From Lineolata rhizophorae (Eukaryota > Ascomycota > Dothideomycetes > Lineolatales > Lineolataceae): a stretch of 64,000 bases of DNA. Below are positions 55,444-64,000 of this stretch, piece after piece (positions within the stretch are counted from its first letter, which is position 1; each line of letters begins with the position of its first letter). The notes below the pieces were generated by a model. It saw nothing but the letters and a program-made list of their open reading frames with translations. It made no database searches and had not been told where the DNA came from. The translations under genes and the position numbers were made by a program. The stretch covers positions 1,953,354-2,017,353 of the forward strand of contig MU001670.1 of NCBI GenBank assembly GCA_010093515.1. Reading direction: 5' to 3'.

Positions 55444-56534
55444 CTAGCTCTTCGGAACCGGCTCGGTCGCCACCTCGAACTTCGGGGCCAGTTTCAGGCC
55501 GCAGTGCAGCTCCTCGTCGTACGGGTTCCCCCTGAAGCTGAGGTTCGCGGACAGGATCGCCCGGTCCACGATGCGGTCCGCGAACCTGTCGCCGTCCCAG
55601 GTGTCCGGGTCTGTTGGCGCGTTGTGAGCTCCTCGGGTCGTTGACGACGGTTCCGGGTGCGGGAGCGAGGACAAACCTATGACGGGGCCGAACGACGGCT
55701 GCAGGAAGAGGATCCTGGGCGACATCCGCTCGTGGCGGAGCTGGGTCAGGAAGACGTGCGTCGTGGACTGCGGGCCCTAGGATTCCATCGTCAGAAGTTG
55801 GACGCCAAGACTAGTGGGAGTCGTGCTCACGATTGCATAACGGTTGAACATGTCCTGCATGTCGTCGGGACGAAGGCTCTCCCATTTGCTGCGTGCCGAA
55901 GGCAGTCGAAGACGGCCAAAGCCTTCGACCCCAATTGCTGGGTTTTCGTCAGCCGATCCATATCGCACGGTTTACGGTTCGCATACTTGACGGGCAGCAG
56001 ATGCAGAGGTCCACGCCGCCTATTTCCTTGACCTTTGCGACCAGAGCGTCGAAAGAGTCCTCATCTCCAGCATCATGAGCTTTGCAGCCTTCTTTAAAGC
56101 AAAGCTTGTACTCCTTCATGGTCTTTGCTGCCCACGGTAGGTCGCCCCAAGTTATTGTGCTAGGGCCTGCCCGCTCGCCGGCCTCGGACACATCGTGAGT
56201 GTCAGCAAGGGCGTTGTCCTCCCTTTCTCCAGTGCACATCAGGATGCCCAAGACAGTCCACTCTTTCCTGACGAACGCTTGACCCAGGTTTCTCGCGTAG
56301 TGCGAGTCGGTATCTGTGGCTCCCAGCTCAGCTACTCATGGACCGCAAGGCTCCCCCCCCTCACGCAGAACGAGGAGGGGCTACAGTTCGACAAGGCCTT
56401 TTTCGGGAATACGCACTCGCGATGATCACGGTCTTGTCCTTGTCATCGACAGGCTGCGAAGCATGTTCCGTTTCCGCCCCTTTGCCAAAGGCATGAATGG
56501 AGGCTCTGGCTTTATGAAAGAGACAGCTCGGCAT
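55444..56534 (-). CDS. divergent SDR/Rossmann-like protein, five exons (paralogue B)
   Basis: Exons 56534-56417, 56313-55987, 55937-55831, 55776-55677, 55610-55444; 272 codons; introns 103, 49, 54 and 66 bp, all GT-AG. It aligns along its length with paralogue A: KTVIIANTDSHYARNLGQAF with KTVLITNTKDRYGRALAKTF; GVDLCICCPSST with GVHAVIFCPPST; LPSARSKWESL with LPRTDLWERKS; FADRIVDRAILSANLS with YTERLPDRLMLAANLS. All four intron positions and phases are the same, and exons 3 and 4 are exactly 107 and 100 nt in both. It lacks the Lys/Ser insert and long C-terminal domain of A. No TGxxxGxG and no YxxxK, so a catalytic SDR role is doubtful. The start is the first ATG after an upstream stop-free TTG stretch. 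Function unknown. Confidence 0.75.
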
Positions 56535-58342
56535 TTTCGACACTTTCAAAGAATGAGGCTTGGGAACGTAGGATTCAAAATAGGCCGGTCTGGGAAATGT
56601 AGTGGAGGAGCTTGTATGTGCTATGGTGGCAGGACGGGGCTAGGTTTATATATTGCGTTGTGAGTCGAAAGCTGTAGCACTATGACTTGCAAAGAGTTCG
56701 TCTACATTCACTGAAATGCCCTCAGAACATGGGCAATCGGGAGCGCCTCGACTTTCTTCGTAGTTTACTCACCTATCATTCACTCAACGTCCATTTATAT
56801 CGAGTGAAAAAGTTCCAGGCTTTTAGAATCGGAGATTCTAGGATGAACTTCTCAATTGCAGTGGCGTCTCCTTAAGATCTAGAACCCGAGTAGTCCGCTT
56901 CGAGGTCTCGTCGCTGCTTTCTTGCTCACGGGACATATGGAGGGGTTCCGGGCATGATATTTTCTATATGCAGCGCCGTTGGGCCCATCTGAATCCGTTT
57001 CAACCCTTCGAGTCTGCTGAATCTAGAGGCGGACCCATCCAGTCCCTGTGGGACGCCGGCACCGGAACCTCCGCAAGACCGACCTGCAATTTACATGGTT
57101 TCGATCCGCGGCAGAGACGTGCCTCATCTTGCCTTGCGATTAAAATGAACATGGTTGTTGACGAGGCTATCTCAATAGCTGGAGTTGTCTAAGCTTGGGT
57201 GTTCGTCTAAGCGCGATAACATTTAAGAACTAACAAAGGGTCTGCGCAGAGGTCCTTGAAGTTGTTCTACAAGCAACATATCGAGAGTAGTGTTTGGCAC
57301 AAGAATGGCTTCTCCACATGAAACAGGATCCCAAAAATGGGCTTCAAAGGAGAGAGGATTGATTGATAAAGGGCCGCATGTATGGCGATCCAATCACTCA
57401 TAGACAGTGCAACATTTACGTCTCGAATATATCTCCCCAGACACTGCCTGTAGAGGGTGCTAAATGGGCTTTAGCAAAGAAGGTTTTGCTCGTGGATTTA
57501 ACTGCGGAGTACGTGTCGCACGCGGTTGATCAAGGGCATATTACAACGTGTATTTATAGCTCCCCCACCCAAACCATCATCAGTTTGATATCACGCTTTA
57601 TAGTGTAGTAGAGTAGGGCGGCGCCACCCCTAACACCCCCTTTTTGGCAGTTTCTTTCCCCAGTTGCACGTGACTTCTTTCCCCTTCAAGTATGTTAGGT
57701 TTTTCTCCTCCACACACAACATTCATTCATTCAACACACACATACAATTCAAGTTGCCCTTGCCATACACATACACACCAAAAGCTTCTCTTTGCCTTTT
57801 CTTTCACTTTTCTCCAAAAGTTAGCAATCAACGATGCCTCCTTGAACTCGAATGCACGATGCCGTGAAGCAGTGAAGACATCTCTTCTTTTGTTCTTTAA
57901 GTGTTGGTCCTAGGTAAATTGCTCTACCCTGCTACAATAGTGCAACCTTTTCTAGTTATGTTGGTTGAGTCATGATATGGAGCAACATTCAATGTGGAAA
58001 ATCCTAGCTCCATGCGAGCGTATCTCTATTTTGTAGGAGTGTCTTTACTGTAGCAAGGCGCCTATGACTCTCAAAAGGCAACTTTAGGTTGCTGCTACTA
58101 TATAGAATAAGTCGCCAACAGACTGACGCACTCAAATTTGAGTGAGCAGTGACGCAAGAAGACTCATAGTGAGTGAAAGTAAAAGTCACGTGTGAGGGGC
58201 ATGACTGGTTTGCCGCACTGAGCTCGGCTTTATCGATAAAGGGCCTCGCAACCCCAACCCCTCCATCGAGATCTCGTCATATCCTACTTTCCAGGACAAC
58301 TACGCCAAGCTCAAAACCTGCAGCCACGACATTCATTCCATC
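56535..58342. other. divergent spacer between paralogue B and Tma64
   Basis: 1.8 kb with no recognised gene; mixed composition. A perfect palindrome, CACTCAAATTTGAGTG, lies near 58128-58143. GTCACGTG-type words occur near 58185-58192, about 155 bp before the Tma64 start. Confidence 0.4.
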
Positions 58343-60444
58343 ATGTTCAAGAAGAAGCCCCAGGTATGTCCCATGCCTCAATTTCCCGCACGGTCTTGCA
58401 ACGTCTGCTCACACCTGCATGCTGCCAACGCATTAGATCAAGCCGCTGGCCCCGCTGCGGTCGTCCGACCGCCGCAAAACAGCCGACAGCATCATCGCGG
58501 ACCTCAAGCTCTCAGTGCCCGTGCAGCCGCCCGCAAACGAGGGCGATGCATCCGCCGCCGATGCCGAAGACAAGGGCGCCTCGACGGCGGCCCTGACGGC
58601 GCTGCGCAACGCCCTGCTGCCCGAGAACGCGCAGGCGGCGCGCTTCACGACGACGGCCGGGCCCGACCTGAAGCAGGTATCGGGCACCATATACGTGGGC
58701 AGCTACGAGGACTCGGAGGCGGCGCGCATCCTGTGGTTCCGCGTCGGCGAGCGCATGCACCCGACCGTGTACGCGCTGTGGCGAAACCCGGCCATCGTGC
58801 CGCTCATACACACGCCCGACGTCGTGGTGCAGAAGCTGCGCGGCGGCGCGGACCTGATGACGCCGGGCCTGGCGCGCGGGCCGCCGTTCCCTGCTAGGGC
58901 GAAGAAGGGCGCGATCGTTGCGGTGGCGCCGCTGGAGAGCCCGAGTGTGCCGCTCGCGGTGGGGACGTGTTTGATCGATATTTGTGACCTGCAGGAGGTG
59001 AGAGGCGCGAAGGGACATGCAGTGCAGACGGCGCACTGGATGGGTGATGAGCTGTGGGCCTGGAGTCCGAATGGGAAGCCGGGAGCGGAGCCGCCGGCGG
59101 AGATCGACGGATGGGACCAGGACGAGGAGTTGGCGAAACAGACAGAAGGGCTGCAGATAGACGACAATGAAGATGGAGGCGTGGCACTGAATGCGGGCGC
59201 AGGTGGAAGCGCAAGCGGAGTGGAACCAGGCCCCGGAGCTCCGGTGGATGGAGAGGATACTGGGTTGTTCGAGCAGGTACCACCGGAGCCCGTCAACCTG
59301 ACGACGAAAGGTAAATATAAATTTTTGTCTTTCCTATAGGCATCCGTTGACATTACCCTCAGACATCGACGCCGCATTTCGCAACGCTTTTCTCTACGGC
59401 GTGACGCACTACAAGAATACGGGTGGCGATGCGCCGAACTTCGGGCTACAGTTCCCACTAAGCCAATCCTTCGTCATGTCCAACCTGGTACAGCCTTTCC
59501 TGCCGACCTTCACGCCACAGCACGCGCAGCAACTGCAGATGAAGAAGACGAGCTGGAAGAACATCAAGAAGTTTATCAAGTCGCTGGACAAGGAGAAAAT
59601 CATCAAGGCCAAGGACCGTGACGGCAACGAGGTGGTCATACTCGACATCGACTTCGATGACCAGGCCATCCTCGACTTTGTCCCATACAAACTGCCCAAG
59701 AAGGAAACAGCCACCGGAACCAGCCTAGGCCGCGGCGAAAAGGCAACGGCGCAGGCGGGCAGCGCCGACCCGGCTGTTGGCCAGAAGCTCAAGAAGTTGG
59801 AACTGTACCGCCCACGCGACAAGCTTGCGCCGCTCTTCACGGCCGCCAAGGCCGACACCAAGGCCTTCTACACGGCAGCGGAGCTACGCCCCATTGTGAC
59901 GACGTATATCGAGGCGGAAGACCTCATCTCTGCCACGAACAAGCGCCTCGTCCGCGTGGACCCGGTGCTAGCCAACGCCGTCTTCGACGGGTCCGCCGGC
60001 GCCATGGACAAGGAAGTCGTGGCCAAGGGCTCCGTGCCGCGCGACACGCTCATCGACCGCGTCATCAAAGCTTGCGCGTCCTACTACGTCATCCTGCGCA
60101 ACGGCGAGACGTTCGACGCGGCGACGGCGAAGCCGCGCGCGGGCGCCGCGCCGAAGGTGCACGTGGTGCTGGAGACGCGGTCCGGGAACAAGACGGTCAC
60201 GAAGGTGAGCGGCGTCGAGGCGTACTTTGTGTCGCCGCAGCCGCTGGCGGACGAGCTGCGCAAGGCGTGCGCGGGGAGCACGAGTGTCGAGAGGCTGGTC
60301 GGGAGCAGTCCGAAGAACCCGGTCATGGAGGTCATGGTGCAGGGTCCGCAGAAAGATGCGGTGATTAAAGCGTTGGAGAAGAGGGGCGTAAACAAGGCGT
60401 GGGTTGAGGTCGTGGACAAGACGAAGGGGAAGAAGAAGGGATAG
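58343..60444 (+). CDS. tma64: eIF2D/Tma64 translation factor (PUA + SWIB + SUI1)
   Basis: Three exons: 58343-58363 (only seven codons), 58437-59310, 59363-60444; 658 codons. The start MFKKKPQIKPLAPLRSSDRRK is the standard N-terminus of the family and fixes the tiny first exon. A PUA domain covers about 90-190 (LMTPGLARGPPFPARAKKG, AVAPLESPSVPLAVG). An acidic linker follows. DIDAAFRNAFLYGV opens the second half, then WKNIKKFIKSLDKEKIIKAKD, a SWIB-like region (FYTAAELRPIVTTYIE) and the C-terminal SUI1/eIF1 domain (about 557-645; VHVVLETRSGNKTVTKVSGVE). The nearer AG at 59338-59339 was rejected because it gives an immediate stop. It acts at the ribosome P site in non-canonical initiation and 40S recycling (family knowledge). 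Confidence 0.95.
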
Positions 60445-60751
60445 TGGGAGTAAGCAAGGGGAGGTTGGAAGAGTGGCCACGTGGTTATAGCCCCAGTTCC
60501 TACCACTATGTGATAACTTGAGTGAAGAGCTTAGAAAAAACGCATGGATAGGTCTATTGCAACATAGTTAAAAGTTCGGACAAGAAAAATATGGAAACCA
60601 TGTATGACGTTCCATTGTTCGACCGCAGGAGCTAATAAACCCGGTTCGAACGGAAAACCTTAACAGGCACGGTCTAAGGGTCTAGGGGGTATCCGCAAGC
60701 TTCTTCTACTAGAAATGCATATATGCGCAGCGGCAACTTGAGCAAGACACT
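60445..60751. other. short convergent 3' spacer
   Basis: 307 bp between the Tma64 stop (plus) and the thioesterase-like stop (minus); AT-richer; shared 3' untranslated sequence, nothing else seen. Confidence 0.5.
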
Positions 60752-62142
60752 CTAAAAGGCCAAGTCGTTATACTCGCCCAAGACGCCCGACGCCCCGCCC
60801 GTGAACTCATCATGCAGCCCATCCAAGCTATTAAACATCTCGGCGAGCCTCAGCCCGCGCACGCGTTCCTCCTCGACCTTCTCCCACGTCCACGCCCCCT
60901 GCCCGTCCGCGCCGCCCATATCCGGCGGGACGACGGCCGCGTCAACAGCGTCCCGGGACGCGGCGGCGGCGGCGGCGGCGGCAACGTTAGCATCGCCGTC
61001 GACCGACTCGACGGAGAAGACGAGGTCGTCGGCCTCAGCCTTGTCGGCCGGCCTGGGCGGCAGCAGGCCCGAGTCGGCGAGCACGCGCTCGGGCGGGACC
61101 GTCAGCCGGCCGTTCTTGACGACGTACTTCGCGATGCTGGTGGCGAAGACGGCCTTCTTGAGCCTCTCGGCGCGGGCGGGGTCGGCCGGGTCGGCGGCCG
61201 CGCCGGCGCCGGCGCCGGCCCTGCTGGACGAGGCCGGCGTCCGCCAGGGCTGCAGCGTGTACGAGGACGGCGGCGCGCCCGAGCCCGGCGCCACGAAGTG
61301 CGTGATGGTGTACAGCCACTTGCGGTCCCAGCTGAGCAGCCGGGTCCACATCTCGTAGCCGGCGTAGGGCTTGATCTCGCGGCGGAAGTGGCAGCTTATG
61401 GCGCCGAGGGCGACGATGAAGTTGTCGCCGACGCCGTCGGCGGCCGGCGGGGCGCCTGCGCCGGTGTTCGCGGCGCCATTCGCGGCGCTGTTGGCCGTGG
61501 CCCCGGTGCCGCTGCTGCTGTTGTGCTTGGTGCGGCTCTTCCGCCCCTTGTTCCGGATCACGGTGCGGAGCAGCACCGCCATGTACTGCATGCGCGCATT
61601 GTCGGCGTCGGTGAAGTAGGTGCTGTTGGACTTGTGGATGTTGTAGTCGCACTCGCTGAGGGGGGCGCGGGCGCAGCGCGTGACGAGGGGCTGGAAGAGG
61701 GCGCGCGGCGGGAGCGGCGTCGGCTGCAGGTATATCTGGTAGATGTAGGAGCGGAAGAGGCGGAACTAAATCGCGGCCGCGGCGCGCGGCGCGAGTTAAT
61801 CAGTTCGTTGCATTCTGTGGGCGAGGTATGTCGCTATTCCCGGTCGGAGATGCCAGGCGGTTGTGCAGGGGAGAGTGGTCGGGGTGGTTGCAGTTGATGA
61901 CGGCATCGTCGTCTCGCCGGAAGCTCGCGGCGCCTCGTCAACGCGGAGACCTCACTTACATGCCACACGAACGGTAGATTCTTGAAGTTGATCAGCATCA
62001 ATATCAGCGCCACGATGCGCCATGCGGAGCCCTTGGATGGCCACGCTACAAATCGCGCGGCGCGGCGCCAGAGCTTGGGCGCGATCCAGGCGGCTACGCC
62101 GACCGCGCTGGTCGTTGTGGCCGCGCGCTGGAGTGCTGTCAT
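60752..62142 (-). CDS. membrane-anchored thioesterase-like (4HBT_2 / THEM6-like) protein
   Basis: Two exons, 62142-61960 and 61765-60752; 398 codons; 194-bp intron with a CTGATTAAC branch region. A hydrophobic segment, AWRIVALILMLINF, followed by KNLPFVWH/FRLFRSYIYQIY, anchors the protein near its N-terminus. The hot-dog domain is recognised from SECDYNIHKSNSTYFTDADNARMQYM (about 95-121), the conserved block of the fungal thioesterase-like/capsule-biosynthesis-like group (4HBT_2, PF13279), and from ISCHFRREIKPYAGYEMWTRLLSWDRKWLY further on. The segment between is expanded with Ser/Gly/Ala-rich sequence. The tail has VRGLRLAEMFNSLDGLHDEF. Probably acts on acyl-CoA or acyl thioesters at a membrane; substrate unknown. 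An upstream in-frame ATG at 62193 would add 17 residues; 62142 was preferred. Confidence 0.82.
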
Positions 62143-64000
62143 CTGCGGTTCACTTGTCCGGAGCGGTACGTATGGTCGGATAGGGCAAGGCACGTCCGAC
62201 GATGTTGATAAGATGCCTTGGAGTTGTTCATGAGGGTATTTAACGCCGCCCTTCAGCTCCTCGTTCTCGGCGCTGAGGCTCGCTTACGGGCCTCGGGACG
62301 CCCAGCTTCGCGTCGCGTCGTGGCACGACCGTGATGCGAGCCCAATCGGGCAAGTACCGAGGTCCACGGCATGGCATATGATTCTGCGAGCGACGCTGTC
62401 GCAACGTCTTCTCAATAGGGTATGCTTCGCACGAGAGAGATCGTCACGATGCCGATTCGAAGCGCGAGTCAGGATCTTCTGGAATTCCGAGCAGTTACTG
62501 GACGAGGAGTCGTACATGTCCACTGCATGAGTCGCGCCGCTGAATGAACTCACTGACCTCTCACTCAGTGAACGGCCAAGACGACGGTGGAATCTCACTG
62601 TTGCCGCTGCGCCGTGACTCAATTTCACTGTCATTTACATGCGACCTCGCAGAATATGTATACAAATTAGACATAAGTCTGCGCCGGTAGCAACCGGATA
62701 TTCGTGCCGGGGGTTTTCTGTTGTCGAGTGACCGCTCCTCGGGTGCGGACAAGTATGCTATCTCTCCCGCGGTCGATCGCATGGTTCATGGATCGTGGGT
62801 AAGGTTAACGGTAGAGTTGTGCTCAAGGTTCCTGTAGTTCGAGGCTTACTTTTGGTATTAGCCGGGTTCCTACCGGATGCAATGTCAGCAAGCAACCCCA
62901 CACGTAGATATCGAGTGTGCCGCCCAATCGCAGGGATTGTCGCAGGACAAATTCGAAGGACTCACACCTAGATTGGGCTACACGGTAGATGGATGAGGTG
63001 TAAGGTTTCGAGTTGTCTCTTCAATCTGTCTAGGCCAATCAGAGAATGCATATACCTCGAGTGAAAAGACTCGAATCCGGACAGAGTGGAAATCCACAGT
63101 CACGTGACACTCTTTGTTGTTGAACGCCGTGAACAAAGAAGCATTTCAATCTCCCATTTCCATGAGCTTAGCTTGAGCTTAAAGCTATAAACAGCTCCAG
63201 TCTACGTGGCGGCTCGCAATCTCACCATGAGGGACTGGCCCGACTCACACCGGACAGTTTTCCTTATCGATTATATCGGACCCCACGCCGCAGTGGGGCC
63301 AGCGATCCTACCCTTCGTCCAGTTCGGCAACTCAGTATGTAGGCTGTGAGTCAAAAGACCTGTGGTGTCGGGCCACAGTCACACACATACACACACTGAT
63401 GGACCGGCACATGTTTCAGTTACGCATTCCGGCGTTCTCCCCTCACATTCCCCACGTCGACGGAGCCGGGGCTTGGGGTCAGGCCGCGCACGGCACGCGT
63501 GGCTAGTGACGAATCAACGATCCGGCTGAGAGGAGGTGCTCAGCATTCCGAGGATTGTCGATGGCTTCATGGGTGCCTGTTGCTCGGGGCAATTGGTGGC
63601 CTCGAGGCGATCGGGATCCCTGGCGGCGGAGCACGAGTTGGTCCCCGTCCCACCACCACGGGCCGCATCGCGCGGATAGCGACAGCGCGTCGGGCTAGTG
63701 TGCGTTGCGGGCTCAAAGCACGATGGCGCGGCCTATATAAGTGGCGCTGAACACCTAAGGCTTCTGGTTAGGACGATCCAATTTAGATTATTGTATAGCC
63801 ACGTGGGAGCAGCGCGCAGCCTTTGTCCAGACGCGGTCCGGATTGGACGCTAAGGGCTCACCAGAATACAAGTCCGCATTCTCCTCGAGTCAGCCGCCTC
63901 ACGGTATAAGGTTCCGGCAGCTCGCCCTTTTTGCTCCGCCCCGCCCCGCCCCCGCCCAGCAACAAGAACGACCCAACAGCAACCGCGAGGCCCCGCGAGA
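62143..64000. other. right-edge spacer, probable promoter of a gene beyond the window
   Basis: No recognised coding sequence. It includes a TCACTGA...TCAGTGA inverted repeat near 62550-62571, a TATATAAG element near 63733, a CACGTG near 63800 and a C-rich run of CCGCCCC words at 63930-63960, which together resemble a promoter and 5' leader reading to the right. No start codon of a known protein lies before the edge. Confidence 0.35.

Noticed and set aside
1-64000. Search for tRNA, 5S rRNA, CRISPR arrays and bacterial-type operons
   Set aside because: No cloverleaf-compatible GTTCGANTC box with a matching A box was found by eye, no 5S core, and no regularly spaced repeat-spacer array; the 19-bp and 86-bp repeats are directly adjacent units without spacers.

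Overview
The window is nuclear DNA of a filamentous ascomycete (Pezizomycotina, most likely Sordariomycetes). Genes carry short GT-AG introns of about 50-190 bp with CTAAC/CTGAC-type branch sites. Coding DNA is GC-rich. Spacers are long, with a few AT-rich patches of the kind repeat-induced point mutation leaves. The protein set (velvet VeA, Spt23/Mga2, Byr4, XRCC4, Tma64, HET) is fungal. I saw no bacterial features, tRNA, 5S rRNA or CRISPR.

Layout. 2.0-10.2 kb is an accessory, allorecognition-like island. A C2H2 + SANT protein (minus) and a DUF7580 protein (plus) stand head to head over a 343-bp spacer, followed by an intronless HET-domain gene (minus). A 269-bp Tc1/mariner-type MITE lies just beyond it at 10.6 kb. 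14.6-16.5 kb is the velvet regulator veA (minus). 16.5-31.1 kb is gene-poor, with tandem repeats, a broken peptidase-like fragment, a possible LTR relic and an AT-rich relic region. 31.1-34.1 kb has a cyclase/kynurenine-formamidase-like enzyme and a five-exon Rossmann-like protein, both on plus. 34-39 kb is a long spacer rich in short palindromic words.

39.4-62.1 kb is a conserved core block: Spt23/Mga2 (plus), XRCC4 (minus), Byr4 (plus), a second member of the five-exon Rossmann-like family (minus), Tma64/eIF2D (plus) and a membrane-anchored thioesterase-like protein (minus). The right edge looks like the upstream region of a gene outside the window.

The most interesting result is the pair of Rossmann-like genes at 32.7-34.1 and 55.4-56.5 kb. 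They are strongly diverged in sequence, yet have the same four intron positions and phases, and identical lengths for exons 3 (107 nt) and 4 (100 nt). Both lack recognisable SDR cofactor and catalytic motifs. The second theme is the head-to-head C2H2-SANT/DUF7580 pair beside a HET gene, a candidate fungal self/non-self module. Core genes relate to membrane lipid sensing (Mga2), end joining (XRCC4), septation control (Byr4), translation (Tma64) and development/secondary metabolism (VeA). They do not form one pathway.
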